Source of the DNA: Planctomycetota bacterium
Lineage (GTDB): Bacteria; Planctomycetota; Phycisphaerae; UBA1845; PWPN01
Assembly: GCA_022711465.1 (NCBI GenBank)
Contig: JAKLEZ010000019.1
Span: forward strand, 52,461-116,460
DNA length: 64,000 bases
Direction of reading: 5' to 3'
Positions 36,939 through 44,202 of this stretch are shown here, one piece after another (the stretch's first letter is position 1; each line of letters starts with the position of its first letter). The notes beneath the pieces are model-generated. The model worked only from the letters and a program-made list of their open reading frames with translations, was not told the origin of the DNA and searched no databases. A program made the position numbers and the translations under genes.

Positions 36939-37028
36939 ATGGCGAGGATTCAACGGTTCGAGAGGCGGGTCGCTCAGGATTGGGCGACCCGCCACAAGAG
37001 CTGGCCGTACCGGAGGTACATACCATGA
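36939..37028 (+). CDS. Possible 29-residue Arg-rich leader peptide
   Basis: An open frame starting at ATG 36939, 9 nt after AGGTGG, encodes MARIQRFERRVAQDWATRHK followed by SWPYRRYIP. Its TGA overlaps the ATG of the next gene as ATGA (37025-37028). A perfect 10-bp hairpin (36964-36993) lies inside it, so its translation would affect the folding of that hairpin. It could be a coupling or attenuation peptide, or chance. Confidence 0.35.
   Translation: MARIQRFERRVAQDWATRHKSWPYRRYIP
36964..36993 (+). promoter_or_regulatory. Perfect hairpin in the leader of the 37025 gene
   Basis: GGCGGGTCGC (36964-36973) pairs with GCGACCCGCC (36984-36993) around a 10-nt loop. GGAGG follows 18 nt later. No T-run is present, so it is more likely a leader structure than a terminator. 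It has the same position and loop size as the hairpin before 27918. Confidence 0.55.
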
Positions 37029-37579
37029 GACAACCACAACTTGAGGAATGCGAGGTCGAAGGCGTCCCTGTGTCGCCGCTTCTGGCCGAGGGCCGCGGGA
37101 ACCCCTACGGCAGCGTTCCGGGCCTGGATGACGAGGAGCTGGCCGACGTCGGGGAGCTGGAACGACAGGTGCTGCTCCAGGCATGGGGACCGGTCTTGAA
37201 CCTGCCCGCCCGGTGCGGAAAGGGCAGTCTGAAACCGGCGACGGCCGAGGTCGACTTCGGTGCGTTTGCGACCGTGGATTTTGAGCGCCGCAGGCCCGAG
37301 TTCGATAAGGCCCGCTACAAGGCGGACAGGCTTTCCGAGAAGCTTCGGGACGTGCTCATCATGCTCGGCATCGTGAAGGAGAGACTGCCCAAGGCCAGGG
37401 ACCGGGTGCTCAAATACCTCAGGATGGGTGTCATCAGGCTGGAGCATATCCAGAACGAGGACATGCTCGCGTTCGCCCGGTTGTACCTCAAGGCCAAGCG
37501 GCTTCAGAAGGAGATTGCCGAGCTTCGCAAGGCCAGCTGGAAACGCCGGCAGGCCAAGCTGGCGGAGGTGTTCGCATGA
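37025..37579 (+). CDS. Hypothetical coiled-coil protein of the mobile cassette
   Basis: 184 residues from ATG 37025, 7 nt after GGAGG. The first 80 residues are acidic and mixed (LDDEELADVGELERQVLLQA). From about 95 the chain is a long charged helix (FDKARYKADRLSEKLRDVLI, IVKERLPKARDRVLKYLRM, LYLKAKRLQKEIAELRKASW), probably coiled coil. Its stop overlaps the next gene as ATGA. Structural, packaging or DNA-transfer roles are possible, but I recognise no family. Confidence 0.7.
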   Translation: MRQPQLEECEVEGVPVSPLLAEGRGNPYGSVPGLDDEELADVGELERQVLLQAWGPVLNLPARCGKGSLKPATAEVDFGAFATVDFERRRPEFDKARYKADRLSEKLRDVLIMLGIVKERLPKARDRVLKYLRMGVIRLEHIQNEDMLAFARLYLKAKRLQKEIAELRKASWKRRQAKLAEVFA

Positions 37580-37740
37580 GCCGCTCAGATGATATCAGGC
37601 TTCCACCGGTCATTGTGCTGGCCGCCCGGGGCCACGAGCAGCTGCTGAAGACGCGGCTTCGTGACCTTCGGGCCAGGGGCGTTCGGTACAAGGTGATTCA
37701 CTTGGAGAAGGTGCTGCGGCCGAAGGGTGCGAAGCGATAA
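37576..37740 (+). CDS. Small basic hypothetical protein
   Basis: 54 residues, start overlapping the previous stop (ATGA at 37576-37579). A short beta segment PPVIVLAARGHEQLLKTRLR is followed by DLRARGVRYKVIHLEKVL and a basic end. The pattern hints at a small alpha/beta nucleic-acid-binding domain, but no family is recognised. A terminator-like hairpin begins 1 nt after its stop. Confidence 0.6.
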   Translation: MSRSDDIRLPPVIVLAARGHEQLLKTRLRDLRARGVRYKVIHLEKVLRPKGAKR

Positions 37741-37741
37741 G

Positions 37742-37770
37742 GCGTGGCCGGTGTTTTGAGGCCACGCTTT
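37742..37770 (+). terminator. Hairpin terminator-like structure, first of three related hairpins
   Basis: GCGTGGCC (37742-37749) pairs with GGCCACGC (37760-37767) around a GT-rich 10-nt loop. The stem can be extended by G-T and A-T pairs, and TTT follows. It lies right after the stop of the 37576 gene, so it probably ends this transcript. Confidence 0.6.
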
Positions 37771-37866
37771 GCCCGGTTCTTCAGTGCAGGGGAAAACGCG
37801 TTGGCCTCCTCCGCCGGTATCAGGGCCGGGAAGCTTCGCCGCGTCCGGGCCGATTTGGCCATCGCT

Positions 37867-37893
37867 GGCGTGGCCTTTTTTCCTGGCCACGCC
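37867..37893. repeat. Second hairpin of the GGCGTGGCC family
   Basis: GGCGTGGCC (37867-37875) and GGCCACGCC (37885-37893) form a perfect 9-bp stem around a T-rich loop. It has almost the same stem as the terminator-like hairpin 125 bases earlier but follows no gene. Confidence 0.6.
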
Positions 37894-38091
37894 TTCCTCG
37901 CCAGTAATCGAATGACGAGGCAGAGTATGGGCGGAGATTGCCGCTTGCTGTCCTGGGGGCAGGCGGTACACGAGAGCGGGGATTGACGGCCTTGTTCCTG
38001 ATTACCCGAGTCCATGACCGGCAGATCCCCATGACTGCGCCGCCTTGCTGTATGCATTCAGGGCGGCGGATCAGGGTTGGGAAGCCCTTCA

Positions 38092-38119
38092 GGCGTGTCC
38101 CGTTTTCCGGGGACACGCC
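38092..38119. repeat. Third hairpin of the GGCGTG family
   Basis: GGCGTGTCCC (38092-38101) and GGGACACGCC (38110-38119) form a perfect 10-bp stem. It shares GGCGTG/CACGCC ends with the other two, but the inner base pairs have changed on both sides. Such compensation keeps pairing and suggests selection for the folded form. Confidence 0.6.
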
Positions 38120-38702
38120 CTCGGATCGTCAACGGTAAGTTGATGGTTCGATAGCAGGAACAGCGGGATGATGGCCGCTTGATAGTACCTCGCAGGCGGC
38201 CGGTTCAGGGTGCATGGATACCGGGGCATGCCGGTGTTCGATGGGTACGGTAGCGACGGTTTGAAGGGTGCGATGTCGGAGGATAATTGGCGGGTGTGAA
38301 GGGCATGGATGAGGTACTGACCGAGGGTGAGGGATGGGTTGGATGCCTTCGGCATGGGCGGGCATTCCGCTTCGCTCCAGCCCACCTACCCGCGGTCCTG
38401 CGGGCCCGCGGGACGGACGACGACGCACGGATTTGAATCACCGAGACGACGAACGAGCGGTACATCAATAGCGGGTTGATGATGAGGATTGAAGGCAGGA
38501 ATGGACAATGATGTGGATGACGACGGGCATTGATCGTTGGCAAGATGGAGAAGATGGACGGACGACGACGGATGTTTTGAGAATCTGGAAGGGCAGAGGC
38601 TGAGAAGATGAGTATTTACAGGGGGTTATGGAGGGGAATGAGTTGAGAGTATGAGAATAGGGGCATGTAAGAGCCCCAGAGTCCGAGCCTCAAAATGCTC
38701 GG

Positions 38703-38879
38703 TCAGGCCTGCCGCTGGGCATCCCGGCACGTGTCCGCCAGCCAGCGCTCGATCTCGATACCCGCCAGGATGTCCTCCTTATCCTCCGACTCCGCCTGCA
38801 CCATTTCGCCGGCCAATTCCCCCAGTCGCTTGCGGGCCCGAGCCTCGATCACGCACAACACTTGATCCTTCCAGTCCAT
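38703..38879 (-). CDS. Small hypothetical helical protein
   Basis: 58 residues from ATG 38879 with GAGG 7 nt upstream: MDWKDQVLCVIEARARKRLG, ELAGEMVQAESEDKEDILAG, IEIERWLADTCRDAQRQA. It is acidic, helical and without signal peptide. It is divergent from the coiled-coil/HerA operon at 39033 and may share its control region. No family recognised. Confidence 0.6.
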   Translation of the reverse strand: MDWKDQVLCVIEARARKRLGELAGEMVQAESEDKEDILAGIEIERWLADTCRDAQRQA

Positions 38880-38977
38880 GGTCTCACCTCGATCAGGGTG
38901 GGGACGTTGGGGTTTATCAATGTTCTGTTTTCAGGCCCCGCGAGATTCCTCACTCGGCAGTAGCGAAAAGCGTAAAG

Positions 38978-38988
38978 CTTAAATACTC
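38978..38988 (+). promoter_or_regulatory. TATA-like box (CTTAAATACTC) upstream of the HerA operon
   Basis: The context is GCGTAAAGCTTAAATACTCG. It shares TTWWATACTC with the boxes at 27831 and 43981. A start about 30 nt downstream (the archaeal spacing) would give a leader of about 25 nt that still contains GGAGG before the ATG at 39033. Confidence 0.5.
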
Positions 38989-39032
38989 GGCCGCATTCAC
39001 CACCTCCCAGTAAGCACGACGGAGGAATCAAA

Positions 39033-39641
39033 ATGTACTCAACCAACCCATCCAACGTAACCGCCGGGCAGGCGGGATACGCACCGTATTTCTACCAGGC
39101 CGGGCTCTATCTACGTTACGATCTGGGCGCCGGAAGCCATCGAATCCGTTCTCAGGATCACGCGTCTTCGACCTACGATTTCTCGTCCGATGTACCGCTC
39201 TTCGCGGGAATCGGACCCGTCCAGACCGTCGAGCAGGTCATTGCCCAAGGCTACTTCGCCGTACCCCAGGCCAACCCGATCTCCGCCTTGATCTCGGATA
39301 AAACCCACACCGCCAGACTCGGCCTGGACGACGTTATCCACCAGATCCGGGCACGCTACGAACTCTACCAACGCAATATCGAGGAACTCCACGAGTCGGT
39401 CTGCGAGGCCCACAACTCGGTCTTCAGGCAGATGGCCGACCACGGCCTCACTGTCGCCAACCAGCGGCAGCAGTACTCGGTGAGCAAGCAGGTCCAGAAG
39501 ATCTACGAATTGCAGCGCGAGGAGCGAGTCAATCTCTGGCGGGACGTCTCCCGGCTGAAACTCGGATTACCCGAATCCGCCCAGCAGTACCTGACCGCGT
39601 ACCGGAAGATGCGGCTGCTGACCGAAGGTGATGCCCCATGA
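39033..39641 (+). CDS. Hypothetical coiled-coil partner of the HerA-like ATPase
   Basis: 202 residues from ATG 39033, 8 nt after GGAGG. The first 75 residues are Tyr/Ser/Gly-rich and probably flexible (GQAGYAPYFYQAGLYLRYDL). Residues 90-195 form long helices (LDDVIHQIRARYELYQRNIE, SVSKQVQKIYELQREERVNL), likely a coiled coil. The stop overlaps the start of the ATPase gene (ATGA at 39638-39641), which implies coupled synthesis and a common complex. No family is recognised. Confidence 0.72.
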   Translation: MYSTNPSNVTAGQAGYAPYFYQAGLYLRYDLGAGSHRIRSQDHASSTYDFSSDVPLFAGIGPVQTVEQVIAQGYFAVPQANPISALISDKTHTARLGLDDVIHQIRARYELYQRNIEELHESVCEAHNSVFRQMADHGLTVANQRQQYSVSKQVQKIYELQREERVNLWRDVSRLKLGLPESAQQYLTAYRKMRLLTEGDAP

Positions 39642-41746
39642 TGACCCGCACCCAGGAACTGTGCCGGAAGCTCAAGCCCATTCTCGGCCGGAAGGTCGAT
39701 CAGTTGTGGATGATGTACCTGGCCGACTCGGACCCCGGCGGCAAGGCGGACATCGAGCAGACGCTCGAGTTACTGGCCGCCAAGCACCTCAAGCAGGATT
39801 ACCAGCCAGACCGCTCACCATTTCCGCCGCCGGCGCGGCAGTTCTGTGCCCGAGGCGAGATTGAGCTTGGCACAGTGACCTACGGCCCTCAGAGACTGTA
39901 CCCGTTTTTCCTGCGAAGCGACCGGCTCAAGGAGCACATTCTGGTCGCCGGCCGAAGCGGATCGGGAAAAACCAATCTCACCTTCGTGCTCATGCGCGGG
40001 ATCATGGCCAGCGGCATCAAGGTAATCGCCATAGACTGGAAACGCGGCTATCGCGACCTCCTGACCCTGCACCCCGATCTTCGAGTCTACACCATCGGCC
40101 GGGACGTTTCTCCGTTCCGATTCAACCCTCTCATTCCGCCCCCAAGCTGCGAACCGCATGTCTGGATCAAGCTGATCGTCGACGTCATCGCCAACGCCTA
40201 TCTGGGCGGCGAGGGGGTCATCAGTCTCCTGGTCGGCGGACTGGAACACCTGTACGCCCGGGCCGGGGTATTCGATCATCGACAGCAACGTTGGCCCACG
40301 GTATCGGATCTCCTGGCCTGGCTGAGAACCGCCAAGCTCAAAGGCCGAGCGGCCATGTGGCAGGCCTCGGCCGAGAGGATTCTCCTGTCCATGAGCTACG
40401 GCGAGTTCGGCGCTGTTCTGGATACCCAGGACAACTCCCAGGTACTCGACCTCCTGAACCACAATGTCGTCCTGGAGATGGACGGACTACCCAGCAGCTC
40501 GGACAGAACCCTGTTCTCGGAATCGCTCACCCTGTACCTGTACCGCTACCGATTGGCCCAGGGCCCGCGCTCGAAATTGACCAACCTGATCATCCTGGAA
40601 GAGGCCCACAATCTGCTCCTAGCCAAGCAGCAGGGAGCCAAGGAATCGGTCCTCGAAACCTCGATTCGTATGATTCGCCAGTACGGCATGGGCTATGTCT
40701 TCGTCGACCAGTCGGCGTCTCTTCTGAGCAAGGTGGCCTTCGCCAATTCCTACGCCACGCTGGCCCTGAGTCAGAAACTCCGGGGCGACATCCAGGCCCT
40801 GGCGGGAGCCATGAACCTCAGCGATGAGCAGCGGGATTCGCTGAGTACCCTGCCCATCGGCTCGGCTGTTGTGCGACTGGCAGACGAATACCCTGAGCCG
40901 TTCCTGGTGACCATTCCCCGTTGTCCGGTTCAGGAAGGAACGGTCTCGGATTCGGAGATCCGGCAGCGGATGGCCGCTTGTTTCAGCGAGTCCAGATCGA
41001 ATAGCTCCTGTCCGGTTCAATCCCCGGCAGTTTCGGCTGTTCCGGTCCCGGATAAGAACGTTGAAATCAACTCAATGATGAGTAATTCCCACCCACCATC
41101 CCCCGAAGAATCACGCTCAATAAGGGAATCATCCATTCCCGATTCTATACCCGAACCACCCAAAGAAACGTTCTCCCGGGAGGAGATACGTCTGTTGGCT
41201 GATATCGCCGCCCGGCCGTTGTCCACGACCGTTTTTCGCTATCAACGCCTGAATCTCTCCCGCCGGCGGGGTAATGCCATGCGCCAGCATCTGGCTGACG
41301 CCGGCGTGATCGAGGCCGTACCCATCGCCACCCGATCCGGCCAGGTGGTCTTGAATCAACTAACCAATCATGGCCGTTCGGTCTGCGAATCGATCGGTAT
41401 CGATCCGGGCCCGATTCCCCGAGCCAGCCTGGAGCATTTTTATTGGGTCATGAAGGTGACCGAGCACTTCGAGAAGCAAGGGTATGAGGTTACCGCCGAA
41501 CACGCCATTCCCGGCGACGGGGCCGTGGATCTGCTCGCCGAACGCCCCGGTGAGCGGGTTGCGATCGAAGTCGAGACCGGCAAGTCGGACATCAAGGCCA
41601 ATCTGGCCAAACTGCGAACCGCCGGTTTCGACCGGATTGTGTTCGTGGCCACGTCGCCCTCGGCAATGAGCGCTTGCCATCGAGTGATCGAAGCGGCGCC
41701 AGCCAGGGAACCGGGCGTTGAGCTCATGACCTGGCTGGATGTCTGA
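39638..41746 (+). CDS. HerA/FtsK-type ATPase fused to wHTH and PD-(D/E)XK-like nuclease domain
   Basis: 702 residues. Residues 85-440 are a HerA/VirD4-like P-loop motor: Walker A AGRSGSGKTNLTF (about 107-120), IDWKRGYRDL (sensor-like strand), Walker B NLIILEEAHNL and a downstream IRMIRQYGMGYVFVDQSASL segment, as in DUF87/HerA and conjugation pumps. After a Ser/Pro-rich linker (about 450-505) a winged helix follows (STTVFRYQRLNLSRRRGNAM, GVIEAVPIATRSGQVVL). The C-terminus reads GDGAVDLLAERPGERVAIEV then ETGKSDIKANLAKL, giving the D...E-x-E/K-type spacing of a restriction-endonuclease fold. A DNA translocase that cuts or marks DNA is inferred. It is coupled to the coiled-coil gene. Confidence 0.85.
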   Translation: MMTRTQELCRKLKPILGRKVDQLWMMYLADSDPGGKADIEQTLELLAAKHLKQDYQPDRSPFPPPARQFCARGEIELGTVTYGPQRLYPFFLRSDRLKEHILVAGRSGSGKTNLTFVLMRGIMASGIKVIAIDWKRGYRDLLTLHPDLRVYTIGRDVSPFRFNPLIPPPSCEPHVWIKLIVDVIANAYLGGEGVISLLVGGLEHLYARAGVFDHRQQRWPTVSDLLAWLRTAKLKGRAAMWQASAERILLSMSYGEFGAVLDTQDNSQVLDLLNHNVVLEMDGLPSSSDRTLFSESLTLYLYRYRLAQGPRSKLTNLIILEEAHNLLLAKQQGAKESVLETSIRMIRQYGMGYVFVDQSASLLSKVAFANSYATLALSQKLRGDIQALAGAMNLSDEQRDSLSTLPIGSAVVRLADEYPEPFLVTIPRCPVQEGTVSDSEIRQRMAACFSESRSNSSCPVQSPAVSAVPVPDKNVEINSMMSNSHPPSPEESRSIRESSIPDSIPEPPKETFSREEIRLLADIAARPLSTTVFRYQRLNLSRRRGNAMRQHLADAGVIEAVPIATRSGQVVLNQLTNHGRSVCESIGIDPGPIPRASLEHFYWVMKVTEHFEKQGYEVTAEHAIPGDGAVDLLAERPGERVAIEVETGKSDIKANLAKLRTAGFDRIVFVATSPSAMSACHRVIEAAPAREPGVELMTWLDV

Positions 41747-41813
41747 GGGCCGGATAGAATCCCTAGCCGCGCCCGCGATTGTCCGCTACACCTACACAAG
41801 GAGGCCCGCCGCG

Positions 41814-42404
41814 ATGGCTCGTTCCAAGCGATCGACGAAGGGCTTAGTCTATCAACTCAAAGTCACGCTTGCCGAAATCCGGCCACCGATCTGGCGCCGA
41901 ATCCAGGTGCCGGGCAGCACTTTGCTGCCCCGGCTTCACCTCATGCTCCAAGCAGCCATGGGATGGACCAACTGCCACCTTCACCAATTCACGATCGACG
42001 GAGTCGACTACGGGACTCCCGACCCCGACTTCGAACTTGAGATCGAGAACGAGGCGCGCGTCCGTCTGGACAAAGCAATCCCCGCAACCGGCGTGCGCTT
42101 CACCTACCTGTATGATTTCGGCGACGGCTGGAGTCACAAGATCCTCGTCGAGAAGATCGTGCCCCCCGATCCGGAGGTCAGCTATCCAGCCTGTCTGGCT
42201 GGAGCGCGAGCCTGCCCGCCCGAGGACTGCGGGGGCGTCTGGGGTTATGGTGACTTCCTCGAGGCCATCGGCGATGCGGATCACGAAGATCACGAACAAC
42301 TCCTGGAATGGGTCGGCGGCAGCTTTGACCCCGAGACTTTCGACCAGGACGACGTCAGCGGCAGACTCAAGAACTACAGACTGCTCAGCCCGCTGGACGA
42401 CTGA
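41814..42404 (+). CDS. Plasmid pRiA4b ORF-3-like family protein
   Basis: 196 residues from ATG 41814, 9 nt after GGAGG. The family signature is complete: LVYQLKVTLAEIRPPIWRRI, LHLMLQAAMGWTNCHLHQF, FTYLYDFGDGWSHKILVEKI and CLAGARACPPEDCGGVWGYG. These proteins (PF07929) are frequent on plasmids and integrative elements. Their function is unknown; conserved His/Cys/Asp residues suggest a metal site. It lies 67 nt downstream of the HerA-nuclease gene and may be read from the same transcript. Confidence 0.9.
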   Translation: MARSKRSTKGLVYQLKVTLAEIRPPIWRRIQVPGSTLLPRLHLMLQAAMGWTNCHLHQFTIDGVDYGTPDPDFELEIENEARVRLDKAIPATGVRFTYLYDFGDGWSHKILVEKIVPPDPEVSYPACLAGARACPPEDCGGVWGYGDFLEAIGDADHEDHEQLLEWVGGSFDPETFDQDDVSGRLKNYRLLSPLDD

Positions 42405-42448
42405 TACCGCCGCCTCGGAGCCCGATGCCGGGGCATTCTCGGTTGTCC

Positions 42449-42871
42449 CTACCGATAGGGCCACTCTGCCCGGTACGATGTACCCAGCCCGAGCCAGGAT
42501 GGCCGCGCTTGTTCTGCCGCCTTCTCAATCCGCTCATAGAGTCGTTCTTCCCACGCCAGACCGGCCAAATCCACCGGGTATACGACCAGCGCATTCATGC
42601 CGTTGGCTCGGTAGACCGATGCTCTCTGTTTGATGGCCGCGGCGCTCTCAGGCGTGCCCGCGTACTCAATCACCACGCCGTTCTGTTCCGTCAGCGTGAA
42701 GGCCGGATGCCAGACTTCGTACCGGTCGCGGTTCAGGATGACGACCGGCTGATCGTACAGAAACGAGACTCTGTACCCGTCCAAGGCCCGGCCGATCCGG
42801 GCTTCGCCTTCGGAGTGGTATGCGGGCTCCAGGGCGGCGATTCGGGCTTCAAGTTCTGCTGTGCTGTTCAT
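42449..42871 (-). CDS. Hypothetical protein with a possible degenerate PD-(D/E)XK fold
   Basis: 140 residues from ATG 42871, which overlaps the stop of the membrane-protein gene as ATGA (42868-42871). After an N-terminal helix, RVSFLYDQPVVILNRDRYEV leads into WHPAFTLTEQNGVVIEYAG and later NALVVYPVDLAG. This has the layout R-x-PDF-x-L ... V-I-E-x-x-G of small restriction-like domains, though Asp of PDF is replaced by Ala and the Lys is not evident. It could be an inactive nuclease domain. No other likeness was found. Confidence 0.6.
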   Translation of the reverse strand: MNSTAELEARIAALEPAYHSEGEARIGRALDGYRVSFLYDQPVVILNRDRYEVWHPAFTLTEQNGVVIEYAGTPESAAAIKQRASVYRANGMNALVVYPVDLAGLAWEERLYERIEKAAEQARPSWLGLGTSYRAEWPYR

Positions 42872-43962
42872 GGCTTGTTCACCTCGGGGGTCAGTCTGAC
42901 GGCCTGCCTGGCCGCGGTCATGAGCCGGGCCTCGGCGCCGTCGATGAGCTTGAAGAGATGAGCGTTGTGCCGCTGGAGCTTCGAGGCCTGATCGAGCACC
43001 CCGGCCAGTGAGCGGTAATCACCTGCGTTCTGATAGCCCTGGGCCTGCCGGGTCAGGTTCCTGATTCGCAGCTCGTTCTCGGCCACCGCTCGATCGAGGC
43101 GTTCCAGCCGTTGATCGAGATTGAGTTCTCTGTACCGTGCGGCCAGTTCCCCTGCGGCTTTTCTTTTGGCCTCGGCCGGCAGTTGGGCCATATGCTCCTG
43201 GATCTCGGCGATCCTGGCCGCTTCTCCCTGGCGAACCTTGTGGGCTCGTTCTCGGAGTCGGGCCATGCGCTCGGTGAGATAGCCCTCGGCCGGCAGGATC
43301 CGCTGAAGCTGGAGCATGATATCCGCAGCCTCGGCCCGGTGGCTCTCGGGATCCTTGCGGACTTCACGGGCCTCGCGGCGCATCTGCTTCAAGCTGCGGG
43401 CGAGTCCTCTGGAGACGCGTTCGTCCTGGTAAAGGTCGGTCATGTCGTGGCGGACGTCGGCGGCTTCGGACCAGCCGATGCCGGAGGGCAGGCGCGCGAC
43501 TTGCCCGCGACGGTGAAGAAGGAAAGCCAGGATGCCGACAGTCAGAGCAATGGTGATGGCGCTCTGGATCATGCCTCTGTCGGCGTACCAGTCGAGGCCC
43601 AGGGTCCAGCCGACCAGGAGGCTGGCGCCTATGGCAATGCCGGCACCTGCCCAGGAACCGCCGATGCCCCGCACCGACTGATAGATCACCCCGGCCAGTA
43701 CAATGACCGCGAAGCCGGCGGCGATCGGGCCGAGGTTACGGATCGATACTCCCTTCGAATACTCCCACCACACGAGACCGACGGCCAAAGCCATGCCCAG
43801 GGCCGCGGACATGGCCACCGCCGGCCGCTGCTCGCCGAAGCGCCGGCTGAGTACGGCGTAGGTAATGGCAGTGAAGAACGCGAAGGCCAGGACGAAGTCC
43901 GGCAGCACGGTATCGAAGAGCTCGCCGAAGGCGAACGACGAAAAGGGATTTGCGAAGGCCAT
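42868..43962 (-). CDS. Multi-pass membrane protein with cytosolic coiled coil
   Basis: 364 residues from ATG 43962. Five or so hydrophobic segments lie within residues 15-145 (VLPDFVLAFAFFTAITYAVL, MSAALGMALAVGLVWW, LGPIAAGFAVIVLAGVIYQS, GIAIGASLLVGWTLGL, AITIALTVGILAFLL). The rest (about 165-355) is a highly charged helical region (LARSLKQMRREAREVRKDPE, RMARLRERAHKVRQGEAARI), probably coiled coil. There is no Shine-Dalgarno site; instead TTTATATA lies 30 nt before the ATG. It is coupled to the downstream 140-residue gene and convergent with the HerA operon. It may anchor the HerA-type motor at the membrane (inference). Confidence 0.75.
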   Translation of the reverse strand: MAFANPFSSFAFGELFDTVLPDFVLAFAFFTAITYAVLSRRFGEQRPAVAMSAALGMALAVGLVWWEYSKGVSIRNLGPIAAGFAVIVLAGVIYQSVRGIGGSWAGAGIAIGASLLVGWTLGLDWYADRGMIQSAITIALTVGILAFLLHRRGQVARLPSGIGWSEAADVRHDMTDLYQDERVSRGLARSLKQMRREAREVRKDPESHRAEAADIMLQLQRILPAEGYLTERMARLRERAHKVRQGEAARIAEIQEHMAQLPAEAKRKAAGELAARYRELNLDQRLERLDRAVAENELRIRNLTRQAQGYQNAGDYRSLAGVLDQASKLQRHNAHLFKLIDGAEARLMTAARQAVRLTPEVNKP

Positions 43963-43980
43963 GAGGAGAGGGCGGGGCCG

Positions 43981-43993
43981 GGAGTATATAAAT
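43981..43993 (-). promoter_or_regulatory. TATA-like box (TTTATATACTCC) exactly 30 nt before an ATG without ribosome site
   Basis: On the minus strand CCAAACATTTATATACTCCC precedes the gene at 43962. It shares TTWWATACTC with two other boxes. With archaeal spacing the transcript would begin at or next to the A of ATG, that is, leaderless, which fits the absence of a Shine-Dalgarno sequence (the preceding bases are CCCTCTCCTC). Confidence 0.55.
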
Positions 43994-44096
43994 GTTTGGT
44001 CGGATCACGAGATGCTGGGCACGACTGCCGTATGTGTGAGCCTGTTGTGGTGGGAACGGGTCCGATCACGTGCCCGGGATTGCAGGTCACTTCGCG

Positions 44097-44118
44097 GCAT
44101 GGGATTACGATCCCATGC
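44097..44118. repeat. Perfect palindrome near the integrase gene
   Basis: GCATGGGAT (44097-44105) and ATCCCATGC (44110-44118) pair perfectly around TACG. It lies about 85 nt past the integrase stop. It could be a recombinase or excisionase binding site or a transcript end; no T-run follows. Confidence 0.5.
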
Positions 44119-44202
44119 TCGCGTTTCTGACGGTCCGAGAACCCGCGGAAAACGGCTGTTTTCGGACGATTGGGTCAACACTTGGGTCACTTTGGACGCG
44201 AC

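Larger units (their letters stand above)
37768..38702. other. Gene-free region with repeated hairpins and a purine-rich strand
   Basis: About 930 bases without a supported protein gene. It holds the hairpins at 37867-37893 and 38092-38119. From about 38380 to 38660 the plus strand is strongly purine-rich, with GACGACGACG blocks repeated near 38412 and 38558, and a GAGTATTTACA at about 38612 that is a weak copy of the promoter box on the minus strand. It could encode one or more RNAs or be a replication or packaging region. Confidence 0.45.

Noticed and set aside
37742..38119. CRISPR array
   Set aside because: Only three hairpin repeats with unequal spacing and different stems; no constant 24-40 base repeat and no cas genes.
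38440..38620. Archaeal C/D box RNA suggested by TTGATGATGAGG and a later CTGA
   Set aside because: Boxes C' and D' and a terminal stem could not be found; the match is short in a purine-rich stretch.
44005..44202. tRNA gene as integrase attachment site downstream of the recombinase
   Set aside because: The palindrome at 44097 has a 4-base loop and no acceptor, D or anticodon arms could be laid out, so no tRNA is supported.
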